The translations under genes were made by a program, and so were the position numbers. DNA of 64,000 bases, taken from contig CAPAOV010000001.1 in NCBI GenBank assembly GCA_948579355.1, positions 62,001-126,000 on the forward strand, in the 5' to 3' direction. Below, piece by piece: positions 34,292-43,756 of the stretch. The stretch is from an uncultured Eubacterium sp. (GTDB taxonomy: Bacteria > Bacillota > Clostridia > Lachnospirales > Lachnospiraceae). The first letter of the stretch is position 1. Every line of letters begins with the position of its first letter. The notes under the pieces are model-generated. The model did not search any database and was not told the origin of the DNA. It worked only from the letters and a program-made list of their open reading frames with translations.

Positions 34292-35479
34292 ATGATACGA
34301 AAATTAGTACTGTTTACAAAAGGAATTGAGACTCTTTGGTATTTTAGCGAGCAAATCGGCAAGACGTTCGAAAAACTCGGCTATGATGTGTTCTATTTTG
34401 ACCAATGTGCGCAATACGACAGCCTGTCCCGACTGTTATGGTTTGCAGAGCCGAAAGTGACGGCAGCAATCAGCTTTAATTTTGATGGCTGTAGTGGGGA
34501 AGACTATCTGATAGACAGTAAGGGAATCAACTTTTTTGAGGCAAGGGATATTCCCCTGATTAATATTGTAGTTGACCATCCATTTTATTATCACAAGTTT
34601 CTTCCCTATCTGCCAAAAGGCTATATGCAGATTTCTATCGACAGGGAGCATGAAGAATATGTAAAACGCTTTCTGCCGGAAATCAGACGAGGACCTTTTC
34701 TGCCGCTGGCAGGCACGTCGTTGTGGACAAAGGAAACGCTTCCGACATGGGATGAACGTCCTATCGACATTGTTTTTACCGGCAATTATTCGCCGCCATC
34801 GGATTTGAACCACGTCCTCGACCGTGTCAATGAGGAATACGGTCAGTTCTATCGTGAGATTATACAGGATTTTATCGAGCACCCTCATTTGGGAATGCAT
34901 CAGGGGATTATCCGGCATTTATTGGAAGAAGTAGAGGATATTGATGAGCGCGGTTTGCGTGACGCGATGCCGAACATGATAATGATTGATTTATATGTGA
35001 GACATTATTTCCGCGGGGAGGTTGTAAAGACGTTAGTAGACGCCGGATTGAAAGTGCACTGTTTCGGCGCCGGCTGGGATCGTCTGGAGTGCAGGCATCC
35101 GGAAAATATTGTCAATGGCAACGTGTTGGAATCGCTCGGGTGCCTGCAGCAGATTAGCAAGGCAAAGGTGTCTCTCAATGTAATGCCGTGGTTTAAGGAC
35201 GGGGCTCACGACAGAGTATTTAATTCCATGCTTAACGGTGCGGTCTGTGTGACGGATTGGAGCAAATATATGACGGAAATTCTGGAAGACGAGAAAGACG
35301 TTATCTTTTATGAATTGGATGATTTGCCGGCGCTGCCGGATAAAATCCGTGCGCTGCTTGCCAATCGCAGCCAATGGGAAGAGCTGCAGCAGAGTGCATA
35401 TTATACGGCGGCAGCAGCGCATACATGGGCGCATCGGGCACAATATATACACAAAGAAATACTTTGCAAGATATATTAA
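34292..35479 (+). CDS. CgeB/DUF3880-type glycosyltransferase-like protein
   Basis: The product of about 395 residues has the two-part plan of CgeB-like proteins: an N-terminal DUF3880-type domain (KLVLFTKGIETLWYFSEQIGKTFEKLGYDVFYFD) and a C-terminal glycosyltransferase group-1-type domain with VHCFGAGWDRLE, SKAKVSLNVMPWFKDGAHDRVFNSMLNGAV and a following WSKYMTEIL segment. Such proteins are thought to decorate spore or surface polymers; donor and acceptor are unknown. It starts at ATG 34292 after GAGAGGG and lies 13 bases after the hydrogenase gene, with which it may be cotranscribed by chance of position. Confidence 0.75.
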   Translation: MIRKLVLFTKGIETLWYFSEQIGKTFEKLGYDVFYFDQCAQYDSLSRLLWFAEPKVTAAISFNFDGCSGEDYLIDSKGINFFEARDIPLINIVVDHPFYYHKFLPYLPKGYMQISIDREHEEYVKRFLPEIRRGPFLPLAGTSLWTKETLPTWDERPIDIVFTGNYSPPSDLNHVLDRVNEEYGQFYREIIQDFIEHPHLGMHQGIIRHLLEEVEDIDERGLRDAMPNMIMIDLYVRHYFRGEVVKTLVDAGLKVHCFGAGWDRLECRHPENIVNGNVLESLGCLQQISKAKVSLNVMPWFKDGAHDRVFNSMLNGAVCVTDWSKYMTEILEDEKDVIFYELDDLPALPDKIRALLANRSQWEELQQSAYYTAAAAHTWAHRAQYIHKEILCKIY

Positions 35480-35491
35480 ATATGGTATTAT
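35464..35491 (+). promoter_or_regulatory. Promoter of the class A PBP gene
   Basis: TTGCAA (35464-35469), 16 bases, and TATTAT (35486-35491) with an extended TGG. The -35 overlaps the end of the previous gene. Confidence 0.5.
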
Positions 35492-35533
35492 GGAGAATAT
35501 ACTTATTGAGCGTATAGGAAAATGGAGGTTGTT

Positions 35534-37816
35534 ATGGCTGGAAAGAAAAGGAAAAAGCAAAGAAAACATCCGAAGTTGTGGCTTAGTTTTAAAGTAGTGC
35601 TTCTTTTGTTTCTGTTGACAATTCTTGTCGGCGGTATAATTTTCTACTTTAAATACGGGAAAGATATTTTTGCTATGCAGGATGAAGCAAAGGCTCTGGT
35701 AAAAGCTTCGTCTACCGAGACTTTCCGCGCGTCGGAGACGTCGATTGTGTACAATAACAAGGGAAATGAAATTGCGAAGCTGAAAGGAGACAAAGACTCC
35801 TACTATGTCGAATCGGACGACTTGCCGCAGTACGCTAAAGACGCCGTAATTGTTACCGAGGATAAAAAGTTTTATTCTCACAATGGAATCGATATGAAAG
35901 GAATTATGCGCGCTTTTTGGGCGTTAGTCAAAAATAACGGAGAGAAAAAGCAGGGAGCTTCGACGATTACACAGCAGTTGGCGCGCGTCATCTTTTTATC
36001 AACGGAAAAAACGTATGAGAGAAAGATAAAAGAAATCTTTATTGCACGAGAACTGGAAAAGAAATATACAAAAGAACAAATTTTAGAGTTTTACTTAAAT
36101 TCCATCTATTATATGAACGGATACTATGGTCTGGAAGCGGCGTCGCGCGGCTATTTTAATAAATCATGCAATGAGTTGTCTCTTGCACAAATCGCTTTTT
36201 TGAGTGCGATTCCCAATAATCCGACACTGTATGACCCGTTGAAAAATTACGATAATACCGTAAAACGCAAGAACCGTATTTTGGACCAGATGTTGGAGGA
36301 TAAAGCGATTACTCAGGTTCAGTACGACGAGGCGTATAACGAAAAGATAAAATTGAATATGCAGGAAGTGAAAAAACGGGATTATATTCAGACGTTTGTA
36401 TCTTATTGTGCGATTCGCGAGCTGATGGAAGTAAACGGATTCGAATTCCGCAATGATTTTGTTTCCAAAAAGGAGCGAAAACAGTACGAGAAAGAATACG
36501 AAGAAGAGTATTCCATTGCTCAGCAAATGCTGAAAAATAACGGATATAAGATTTATACATCCATTGATTTAAAGAAACAGAAGAAACTGCAGCAAGCCGT
36601 AAATTCGAATTTGTCCGCTTTCAAGGAAAAAGAGACGAACGGAACTTACAAGATGCAGGGTTCTGCCGTTTGCATTGACAATAAAAACGGGCGAGTTGTG
36701 GCAATTGTCGGCGGCCGCAGTCAGGAGACAGAGGGGTATTCGCTGAACCGTGCGTTCCAGTCGTTCCGTCAGCCGGGGAGTTCCATCAAACCGCTTATTG
36801 TGTATACGCCTACGTTGGAGCGTGGCTCGACAGCGAGCACGACGGTTCATGATTATAAGTTTAAAGACGGCCCGTCCAATTCGGATGGGACTTATTCCGG
36901 TTACATTTCCATGCGCTATGCCGTTGAAAAGTCCAAGAATACGGTGGCGTGGCAGTTGTTTGATGAATTGAAGCCGGAAGTGGGCTTACAGTATTTACTG
37001 GATATGAATTTTTCTAAAATTGTTAAATCCGATTACTATTTATCGGCCTCGTTAGGTGGTCTGACATATGGTACGTCCACGTTGGAAATGGCTTCTGCGT
37101 ATTCTGCGTTGGAAAACGACGGGAAGTATCGCGAACCGACCTGTATTGTCAAAATATTAGATGGCGAGGGCAAAGAAATTGTTTCCGACCATGTGGAACA
37201 GGAGACAATCTATAAAAAAGATGCGGCGCATTCCATGACGGATATTTTGACGGGCGTTATAACAAGGGGAACGGCGCGCGGCCTCGGGTTGGATAACGGA
37301 CAGCCGAGCGCAGGTAAGACAGGAACGACGAACGATAAAAAGGACGGTTGGTTCTGCGGCTATACACCATATTACACAACAGCGGTATGGGTAGGATATG
37401 ATTCTCCCAAGACGGTAAATGATTTGTATGGCTCGACGTATCCGGGACGTATCTGGCATGATTATATGAGCGAGCTCCATAAAAATCTGGAAATTAAAGA
37501 ATTTTCTTTGGAGGGTATTCCCGAAAATGATAACAGTCCGTCACATTATGACAATCCAGATGAAGACAAAGAGCCCGAAAGGAAAGATAAAATTGATGAG
37601 GATTCCGATGACGACAGGGATGTAGACAGAGATTCTGATGATGACAATAATAAGGTTGACAAGGATACGGACGATAATCCTCCGCGGGACGATGCAGAAA
37701 AGCAGACGCCGACGCCAAAACCGGATATTACGGAACCCCCGGCTACTGAGGAGCCGGAGGAACAGCCACCGGATGATAACCCCGATGAAGTGGACGACAT
37801 GGGAGTGCCGGAATAA
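35534..37816 (+). CDS. Class A penicillin-binding protein (transglycosylase/transpeptidase)
   Basis: The 760-residue protein polymerises and cross-links peptidoglycan outside the membrane. A Lys-rich cytoplasmic head and one membrane helix (about 18-40) are followed by a GT51 domain (EDKKFYSHNGID, GASTITQQLAR, ELEKKYTKEQILEFYLN) and a transpeptidase domain. The active Ser is in QPGSSIKPL, with the SKN and KTGTTNDKK motifs further on. The last 85 residues are a disordered, very acidic tail of Asp, Glu, Pro and Thr, unusual in charge. ATG 35534 follows TGGAGG. A promoter lies upstream and a terminator follows, so it is a single-gene unit. Confidence 0.92.
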   Translation: MAGKKRKKQRKHPKLWLSFKVVLLLFLLTILVGGIIFYFKYGKDIFAMQDEAKALVKASSTETFRASETSIVYNNKGNEIAKLKGDKDSYYVESDDLPQYAKDAVIVTEDKKFYSHNGIDMKGIMRAFWALVKNNGEKKQGASTITQQLARVIFLSTEKTYERKIKEIFIARELEKKYTKEQILEFYLNSIYYMNGYYGLEAASRGYFNKSCNELSLAQIAFLSAIPNNPTLYDPLKNYDNTVKRKNRILDQMLEDKAITQVQYDEAYNEKIKLNMQEVKKRDYIQTFVSYCAIRELMEVNGFEFRNDFVSKKERKQYEKEYEEEYSIAQQMLKNNGYKIYTSIDLKKQKKLQQAVNSNLSAFKEKETNGTYKMQGSAVCIDNKNGRVVAIVGGRSQETEGYSLNRAFQSFRQPGSSIKPLIVYTPTLERGSTASTTVHDYKFKDGPSNSDGTYSGYISMRYAVEKSKNTVAWQLFDELKPEVGLQYLLDMNFSKIVKSDYYLSASLGGLTYGTSTLEMASAYSALENDGKYREPTCIVKILDGEGKEIVSDHVEQETIYKKDAAHSMTDILTGVITRGTARGLGLDNGQPSAGKTGTTNDKKDGWFCGYTPYYTTAVWVGYDSPKTVNDLYGSTYPGRIWHDYMSELHKNLEIKEFSLEGIPENDNSPSHYDNPDEDKEPERKDKIDEDSDDDRDVDRDSDDDNNKVDKDTDDNPPRDDAEKQTPTPKPDITEPPATEEPEEQPPDDNPDEVDDMGVPE

Positions 37817-37845
37817 AAGGAACCTGCTGGTTATTTTTAAAAATA

Positions 37846-37879
37846 GAAAAAATCCGAGGCATATGTCTTGGATTTTTTT
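37846..37879 (+). terminator. Terminator of the PBP gene
   Basis: AAAAATCC-g-AG pairs with CT-TGGATTTTT around a short loop, and the stem's T-rich arm doubles as the T-tract. Confidence 0.65.
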
Positions 37880-37909
37880 CGTTAAAACGGCTGCCATCAA
37901 AAAAAGAAT

Positions 37910-37938
37910 TTTACAAATTTTGTTAAACGTAGTATGAT
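37910..37938 (+). promoter_or_regulatory. Promoter of the sulfur amino acid genes
   Basis: TTTACA (37910-37915), 17 bases, and TATGAT (37933-37938), about 100 bases before the metB-like start. Confidence 0.6.
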
Positions 37939-37946
37939 ATATTTTG

Positions 37947-37958
37947 TTAGTATACTAA
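37947..37958. promoter_or_regulatory. Palindrome just downstream of the -10 box: candidate operator
   Basis: TTAGTATACTAA is a perfect 12-base palindrome at the expected transcription start of the sulfur amino acid genes. A repressor of the Rrf2/CymR kind would be a natural owner, but the sequence does not prove it. Confidence 0.4.
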
Positions 37959-38038
37959 AATGATAGGGAAAGTAGGAGATGTTCTGTTTTTCTCTTGCGG
38001 CTTCCCGAACAAAGACATTCTCGGAATGGAGGGATACG

Positions 38039-39205
38039 ATGGCAAGAAGAATGGAAACAAAATGTCTGCATTTGGAGGAGGAAGAACGGGGAGGAAATCA
38101 TTATGGGGCAATCAGTTATCCTATTTACCAGACGGCGACATATGCACATTTAGGGGTAGGGAAAAGTACCGGTTATGATTACAGTAGATTACAAAATCCC
38201 ACGAGGGAGCATTTAGAAAAAATAGTGGCGTCATTGGAGAACGGCATAGATGCACTGGCATTTTCCAGCGGCATGGCGGCAATTACCCTGATGATGGAGC
38301 TGTTTCATTCAGGAGACCACCTGATTGTGGACGCAGACCTTTACGGGGGAAGTATCCGGCTTTTTAACAATGTGTCAAAGAAAAACGGAATTACATTTTC
38401 AAGTATTGATTGTTACAAAGAAGATGTGGAAAGCTATATCAATGATAATACAAAGGCAGTTTATATCGAGACACCGACGAACCCCATGATGAATGTGACA
38501 GACATCAAAGCGCTGGCGCAGATAACCAAAAAGCATGGATTGCTGCTGATTGTTGATAATACTTTTCTTTCCCCGTATTTTCAGAATCCGCTGGATTTGG
38601 GGGCGGACATTGTCGTGCACAGCGGAACAAAATATCTTGGCGGTCACAATGACACATTGGCAGGGTTTCTGATTACGAATCGTGAGGATATCAGTGAAAA
38701 GTTTCGTTTTCTCATAAAGACGACAGGGGCAGGACTGGGGCCGTTTGACAGTTGGCTGATTTTGCGTGGAATAAAAACACTTGCTATCCGTATGGAAAAG
38801 TCACAGCAGAACGCTATCGCGATTGCAAAGTGGCTAAAGCAACAAAAGGCGGTAACAAAAGTGATTTATCCGGGGCTTCCGGAACATTCGGGTTACGAGA
38901 TTATGAAAAAACAGTCGCGGGGGTTTGGAGCGATGATTACATTCCAACTGGAAAGCAGAGAATTTGCACTGGCTGTGTTGGAGAAAGTCCGCCTGATTCA
39001 GTTTGCGGAAAGCCTTGGAGGGGTAGAAACGTTGATTACTTATCCGGCAACGCAGACTCATGCGGATGTGCCGAAAGAGCTTCAGGAAAGAAACGGGATT
39101 ACGGAAAGCACACTCCGATTGTCTGTCGGCATTGAAGACATCAATGATTTATTGGATGAGTTGAACAAAGTTTTCTATGAGATAGGAGAGGAATTATATG
39201 GCTGA
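38039..39205 (+). CDS. Cys/Met metabolism PLP enzyme (cystathionine gamma-synthase/lyase or Met gamma-lyase family)
   Basis: The 388-residue product is a fold-type I PLP enzyme of the Cys/Met metabolism family. The PLP Lys lies in VVHSGTKYLGGHNDTLAG, the phosphate-binding stretch is AFSSGMAAI, and YDYSRLQNPTRE is the conserved substrate/PLP segment. Members make cystathionine, cleave it, or cleave methionine; motif reading does not separate them. ATG 38039 is chosen because GGAGGG precedes it; the longer frame to 37979 is unsupported. A C-S-lyase of another class follows with an 8-base overlap, which together would fit transsulfuration: the first makes or cleaves cystathionine, the second acts on C-S bonds. 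cysK lies next with its own promoter. Confidence 0.85.
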   Translation: MARRMETKCLHLEEEERGGNHYGAISYPIYQTATYAHLGVGKSTGYDYSRLQNPTREHLEKIVASLENGIDALAFSSGMAAITLMMELFHSGDHLIVDADLYGGSIRLFNNVSKKNGITFSSIDCYKEDVESYINDNTKAVYIETPTNPMMNVTDIKALAQITKKHGLLLIVDNTFLSPYFQNPLDLGADIVVHSGTKYLGGHNDTLAGFLITNREDISEKFRFLIKTTGAGLGPFDSWLILRGIKTLAIRMEKSQQNAIAIAKWLKQQKAVTKVIYPGLPEHSGYEIMKKQSRGFGAMITFQLESREFALAVLEKVRLIQFAESLGGVETLITYPATQTHADVPKELQERNGITESTLRLSVGIEDINDLLDELNKVFYEIGEELYG

Positions 39206-40373
39206 GAGAAATTTTGATTTTGATAAAATAATTGAAAGAAAAAATACAAGAAGCCTGAAATATGATTTTGCCAGACAGCGGGGAATGCCCGAAGATATTC
39301 TGCCGTTTTGGGTGGCTGATATGGATTTTAAGACATCTTCCTATATTGAAGATGCTCTTATTGAAAGAGTGAGACATGGTATCTTTGGCTATAGTGAGGT
39401 ACAGACTCCTTATTTTGAAATTTTGGGAGAGTGGATGAAGCGCCATCATAACTGGGATGTGCAGGAAAGCTGGCTGATAAAAACACCGGGGGTTGTTTTT
39501 GCACTGGCAATGGCGGTAAAGGCGTTTACAGAAGCGGGAGATTGTGTGCTACTGCAATTACCGGTATATTATCCGTTTGCGGAAGTGATTGAGGATAATG
39601 GAAGAAAAGCGGTAAGCAGCAATCTGGTTTTGGGAGAGGACAACCGTTACCACATTGATTTTGAAGACTTTGAACGAAAAATTGTGGAACAGCGGATTAA
39701 ATTATTCTTTCTGTGCAATCCCCATAATCCGGTAGGAAGAGTCTGGACAAGAGAAGAGCTCGTAACGTTAGGCGATATTTGCCGGAAGCATCATGTTATC
39801 GTTGTCAGTGACGAAATTCATCAAGACTTTGTATTCAAGGGAAAGCACCTCGTTTTTGCCAATCTGAAAAAAGAATATGAGGATATCAGCGTAACCTGTA
39901 CTTCACCAAGTAAAACGTTTAATCTGGCAGGCATGCTGTTGTCCAACATTTTCATACCAAATCCGGAGTTGCGGCATAAGTTCTGCAAACAATTGGCTGC
40001 AGCGGGAACGAGCCAGTTGGGTGTTATGGGACTTGTTGCGTGTGAGACGGCCTACAGCAAAGGAGAAGAATGGTATCAGGCAATGCTTTCGTATGTGGCG
40101 GATAATATTGCATATACGAAAAAGTATGTAGAAGAAAACCTGCGCGGTGTACATATGGTTGAGCATGAGGGAACTTATCTTGTGTGGCTTGACTTCAGGG
40201 GAACGGGACTTGATGTTGATGAGGTTGAGCGGAAGATTATACATGAGGCAGGGTTATGGCTTGACAGTGGTAAGATTTTTGGGGAATGCGGCAGAGGTTT
40301 TCAGAGGGTTAATGTTGCATGTCCGAGGAGTGTGTTGTCGGAGGCATTGGAGAGATTGAAACGAATATTATAA
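39198..40373 (+). CDS. PatB/MalY-type C-S lyase (cystathionine beta-lyase)
   Basis: The 391-residue PLP enzyme is of the aspartate aminotransferase fold and the MalY/PatB branch. The start shows the branch motif LPFWVADMDFKTSSYIEDAL, and FLCNPHNPVGRVWTREEL, VVSDEIHQDFVF and SPSKTFNLAGM (with the PLP Lys) are all present. The branch cleaves cystathionine or cysteine conjugates to homocysteine or a thiol plus pyruvate and ammonia. Its start overlaps the end of the metB-like gene by 8 bases, behind GATAGGAGAGG, so expression is coupled. Confidence 0.88.
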   Translation: MAERNFDFDKIIERKNTRSLKYDFARQRGMPEDILPFWVADMDFKTSSYIEDALIERVRHGIFGYSEVQTPYFEILGEWMKRHHNWDVQESWLIKTPGVVFALAMAVKAFTEAGDCVLLQLPVYYPFAEVIEDNGRKAVSSNLVLGEDNRYHIDFEDFERKIVEQRIKLFFLCNPHNPVGRVWTREELVTLGDICRKHHVIVVSDEIHQDFVFKGKHLVFANLKKEYEDISVTCTSPSKTFNLAGMLLSNIFIPNPELRHKFCKQLAAAGTSQLGVMGLVACETAYSKGEEWYQAMLSYVADNIAYTKKYVEENLRGVHMVEHEGTYLVWLDFRGTGLDVDEVERKIIHEAGLWLDSGKIFGECGRGFQRVNVACPRSVLSEALERLKRIL

Positions 40374-40401
40374 AATTAATTTATGGCAATGAAAAAAACT
40401 A

Positions 40402-40430
40402 TTGACAAGATAAATTTGGGAAAGTATAAT
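40402..40430 (+). promoter_or_regulatory. Consensus promoter of cysK
   Basis: Perfect TTGACA (40402-40407) and TATAAT (40425-40430) with a 17-base spacer, the strongest promoter match in the window. Tight regulation by a repressor is likely for such a strong core. Confidence 0.8.
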
Positions 40431-40507
40431 AAGTACCATAAAACATATAATTCATATAGGATTAGTATGAAATGGAAAACAGCATAATTGAAAAGGAGGA
40501 ATTGCTC

Positions 40508-41446
40508 ATGAGTCAGATTAAAGAAAGCGCACTGGAGTTAGTTGGAAAAACACCGATATTAAAACTGAATGGATATGCAAAGAAAGCAGGCATAACAGAG
40601 GCCACGGTTCTCGCCAAGCTGGAATACCTCAATCCGGCGGGTTCCGTAAAAGACCGCATTGCTTTGGCGATGATTGAAGACGCCGAAAAGAAAGGACTTC
40701 TAAAAGAGGGGGCGACGATTATTGAGCCGACAAGTGGCAATACGGGAATCGGTCTTGCTTCTGTGGCAGCGGCAAAGGGTTACAGGGCAATTCTTACTTT
40801 ACCGGATACAATGAGTGTTGAGAGGAGAAATCTGTTAAAGGCATATGGCGCGGAACTGGTGCTCACAGAAGGGGCAAAGGGCATGAAAGGAGCTATTGCC
40901 AAAGCAGAAGAACTGACAAAAGAAATTGACGGCGCCGTTATTTTAGGCCAGTTTGTAAATCCTGCGAACCCGGCCGTGCATAGGGCGACGACGGGGCCGG
41001 AAATATGGGAGCAGACAGACGGCAAGGTTGACATTTTTGTTGCCGGCGTGGGAACGGGCGGAACAATTACCGGTGTCGGCGGATATTTAAAAGAAAAGAA
41101 TCCGGATGTGAAAATCGTGGCAGTCGAACCGGCAACAAGCCCGGTGTTATCAAAGGGAACGGCGGGAGCGCATAAGATTCAGGGAATCGGCGCAGGATTT
41201 GTTCCGGAAGTGCTGGATACAAACGTGTATGATGAAGTTATTGCCATTGAGAATGAGGATGCATTTGCCGAGGGAAAGGCATTTGCCGTAAGCGAGGGAA
41301 TCCTCGTGGGCATATCTTCCGGCGCAGCGCTCAAGGCGGCCGCGTTTCTTGCCAAAAGACCGGAGAATAAAGGGAAGACGATTGTGGCGTTACTTCCTGA
41401 TTCTGGAGACAGATATTTGTCAACGCCGTTGTTTAACGATAATTAG
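40508..41446 (+). CDS. cysK: Cysteine synthase A (O-acetylserine sulfhydrylase)
   Basis: CysK makes cysteine from O-acetylserine and sulfide. The 312-residue PLP enzyme has normal length. Motifs are [13 protein letters not shown], the PLP Lys in [15 protein letters not shown], the substrate loop [11 protein letters not shown], and the glycine-rich phosphate site [15 protein letters not shown] 40508 follows AAAAGGAGG; the frame to 40472 adds 12 residues without a site. It has its own consensus promoter and a strong shared terminator with the convergent PRPP synthetase gene. Confidence 0.95.
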   Translation: MSQIKESALELVGKTPILKLNGYAKKAGITEATVLAKLEYLNPAGSVKDRIALAMIEDAEKKGLLKEGATIIEPTSGNTGIGLASVAAAKGYRAILTLPDTMSVERRNLLKAYGAELVLTEGAKGMKGAIAKAEELTKEIDGAVILGQFVNPANPAVHRATTGPEIWEQTDGKVDIFVAGVGTGGTITGVGGYLKEKNPDVKIVAVEPATSPVLSKGTAGAHKIQGIGAGFVPEVLDTNVYDEVIAIENEDAFAEGKAFAVSEGILVGISSGAALKAAAFLAKRPENKGKTIVALLPDSGDRYLSTPLFNDN

Positions 41447-41451
41447 AGACA

Positions 41452-41504
41452 AAAAAGAACCGGAGGTTTGTTGCTCTTGTCATAACAAACCTCCGGTTCT
41501 TTTT
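41452..41504. terminator. Bidirectional terminator between cysK and the PRPP synthetase gene
   Basis: A perfect 21-bp stem (41452-41472 with 41484-41504), core AACCGGAGGTTTGTT, has T-runs on both strands. The minus-strand stop codon lies at its edge. Confidence 0.9.
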
Positions 41505-42657
41505 AAAGGTTCAGGATACGCTCAATACGTTCTGTCGGATTGAGGTATTCGGAAATGGACGCGTCGTGATTCAGCGTGTCAATGAGTAATGCAATATATT
41601 TGCTCATATCTACATTGATATAATATTCTCTCTGTAACAATTCTTCCGGCTGATAAACTAAGTTTGTCGTCATAAGCCGATAGATTAATCCACTTTTATA
41701 TGCTTCGTCGAATTTTTCCAGACCGTTAGTAAACAGTCCGAACGTGGAAGCGACAATAATATGTTTGGCATTGCGTCTTTTTAACTCCGTGGCTACGTCT
41801 ATCATGCTTTCGCCGGATGAAATCATATCATCAATAATGACAACATCTTTTCCGTCCACATCGGCGCCGAGGAATTCATGCGCAATAATCGGGTTGCGTC
41901 CCTCTACGATTTTCGTATAATCGCGGCGCTTATAAAAAGTACCAACATCCACGCCGGCCACGTTTCCAAAGTAAATGGCGCGTCCCATAGCGCCCTCATC
42001 AGGGCTGATAATCATCATGTTTTCAGCATCCATTTTAATGTCTGGAACATATTGCAATAGCGCTTTGATGAATTGGTACGTCGGCTGTACCGTCTCGAAG
42101 CTGACGAGCGGGATGGCGTTTTGCACGCGGGGGTCGTGGGCGTCAAAAGTAATAATATTTTCCACACCCATATGAGTGAGTTCCTGTAATGCAATGGCGC
42201 AGTCAAGCGATTCGCGCGAACTGCGTTTGTGCTGCCGGCTCTCATAGAGGAAAGGCATAATCACGGTAATACGTCTCGCTTTACCGCTGATGGCGGCAAT
42301 GATACGTTTCAAATCCTGAAAGTGGTCGTCGGGAGACATATGATTAATCTGGCCGCAGACTGTATAGGAAAGGCTGTGGTTGCATACATCCACTAACAGA
42401 TAGATGTCTTTACCGCGAACTGATTCGTTCAAGATACCTTTTGCTTCTCCAGAGCCAAAACGCGGACAAACGGCATCAATAATATAAGAGTCCTTTTTGT
42501 AGTTGGTAAAATAATGATTAGATGAATCCACGGCGGCTTTCGTGCGCCAGCCCACAATGTATTCGTCTACTTTACTGCCAAGCAGTTTACTGCTTTCCAA
42601 GGGAATAATACCAAGGTCTCCGTAGGGAATAGTTTGTTCTAAATCTTTCTGACTCAT
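41503..42657 (-). CDS. prs: Divergent ribose-phosphate pyrophosphokinase (PRPP synthetase)
   Basis: The 384-residue protein has the two-domain PRPP synthetase plan. The PRPP-binding loop DVVIIDDMISSGESMIDVA is clear, and the catalytic flexible-loop region (YKRRDY) is recognisable. The usual DRK...REPISAKL and DLHxxQIQGFF signatures are altered to ESRQHKRSSRESLDCAIAL and ITFDAHDPRVQNAI, and the protein is about 70 residues longer than the standard 310-320 form. It still should make PRPP from ribose 5-phosphate and ATP, but regulation may differ. TGGAGGAAT precedes ATG 42657 on the minus strand. It lies downstream of dnaI in the same direction. Confidence 0.8.
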   Translation of the reverse strand: MSQKDLEQTIPYGDLGIIPLESSKLLGSKVDEYIVGWRTKAAVDSSNHYFTNYKKDSYIIDAVCPRFGSGEAKGILNESVRGKDIYLLVDVCNHSLSYTVCGQINHMSPDDHFQDLKRIIAAISGKARRITVIMPFLYESRQHKRSSRESLDCAIALQELTHMGVENIITFDAHDPRVQNAIPLVSFETVQPTYQFIKALLQYVPDIKMDAENMMIISPDEGAMGRAIYFGNVAGVDVGTFYKRRDYTKIVEGRNPIIAHEFLGADVDGKDVVIIDDMISSGESMIDVATELKRRNAKHIIVASTFGLFTNGLEKFDEAYKSGLIYRLMTTNLVYQPEELLQREYYINVDMSKYIALLIDTLNHDASISEYLNPTERIERILNL

Positions 42658-42716
42658 TATGATTCCTCCATGTGAAATGTTTTGTTTATATAATGTTGGG
42701 CAAACAGCATTTTAGC

Positions 42717-43709
42717 TCAACTGCTGCTTTGGATTGCCTTTCTTAACCGGATGTCATCTCCCGTAATTTTTAAGAGAGTGTAGTTGCTTGTTATGCGGGA
42801 AAAAATTCTTTCGCTGTAATGCTCTCTCAAATCGTCAAAAGAAAGATTTGTAGAGATAATCGTGGAACAGTGACGGGTCAGGCGGGTATCAATACAGTGA
42901 TAGAGCTGCGAGGACGTAAAACTGTTATTTAATTCCGTTCCCAAATCGTCGATAATAAGTAAATCGCTTGCCAGTATATAGGAAAGGGAAGCGTCTTTCT
43001 CTGTACGGGATATTTCCTTGTCAAATTTGTTCGTCTCTAAAATATCAAATAGTTTAACGGAAGTCAAGTATACAACCGTATAAGATTTATCTAAAAGTTC
43101 TTTGGCGATACAATTTGTCAGGAATGTTTTGCCGACGCCGGTATTGCCATAAAGCAGAAGATTTCCCGATTCTGTGGAAAAGTTTTTAATAAATGTCCGT
43201 ACGGCGGATAAAACATTGCGGATATTATCGCGGGGAGTGAGGCCGGTTGCCTCTTCGGTATAGTCGTCCGGATAGTATTCCAGATTGAAGTGAGAAAAAT
43301 TCTCATAATCCAGAATATCTTTTAAATTGGATTGGGAATATAAGAAGTTTACGATTTCCTTTTCCAGACAAGAACACTTTTTCCCATCTATATATCCGGT
43401 GTCCTGACAATCCGGACAGGTATACACGGGTTTCAGATAATCAGAAGAAAAGCCGTGGGAGATAAGAAGCTGCTCCTTTTTCCGGCTGATGGCGGTGATG
43501 TCGGAAGATAAATCAGCAGCGCCGTCCTGTCGGGTTAATCGTGCTTTTGCATGAGCCAATGCCAGCACACGGATTTCCTTATCTAATTCCGGCAGTTCCG
43601 GAATCGCAGTTGTCACTTCTTGATAGCGCTGTTCCATAAGGTCCTTTGTTTTTAACTGTCGTTCATAGTACTTTGACATCAGTTGCTGATACTGGCTATT
43701 CGTAAGCAT
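42717..43709 (-). CDS. dnaI: Primosomal helicase loader ATPase (DnaI/DnaC-like)
   Basis: The 330-residue AAA+ ATPase should load the replicative helicase DnaB/DnaC with DnaD. An N-terminal helical region (about 1-90) is followed by a four-cysteine zinc-type knot (CPDCQDTGYIDGKKCSC, about 110-127) and the AAA+ domain. Walker A is LYGNTGVGKTFLTNC and Walker B is LLIIDDLGTE. It follows dnaD by 47 bases on the minus strand, the pairing seen in primosome operons of Clostridia. Confidence 0.88.
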   Translation of the reverse strand: MLTNSQYQQLMSKYYERQLKTKDLMEQRYQEVTTAIPELPELDKEIRVLALAHAKARLTRQDGAADLSSDITAISRKKEQLLISHGFSSDYLKPVYTCPDCQDTGYIDGKKCSCLEKEIVNFLYSQSNLKDILDYENFSHFNLEYYPDDYTEEATGLTPRDNIRNVLSAVRTFIKNFSTESGNLLLYGNTGVGKTFLTNCIAKELLDKSYTVVYLTSVKLFDILETNKFDKEISRTEKDASLSYILASDLLIIDDLGTELNNSFTSSQLYHCIDTRLTRHCSTIISTNLSFDDLREHYSERIFSRITSNYTLLKITGDDIRLRKAIQSSS

Positions 43710-43756
43710 GATAATTCTCCTTGTTGATTCGTTTAGGAAAGGGGCGGCGTTTTTTG

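Noticed and set aside
37979..38038. Longer N-terminus for the metB-like enzyme
   Set aside because: The extra 20 residues lack homology and a ribosome site, whereas ATG 38039 has GGAGGG in place.
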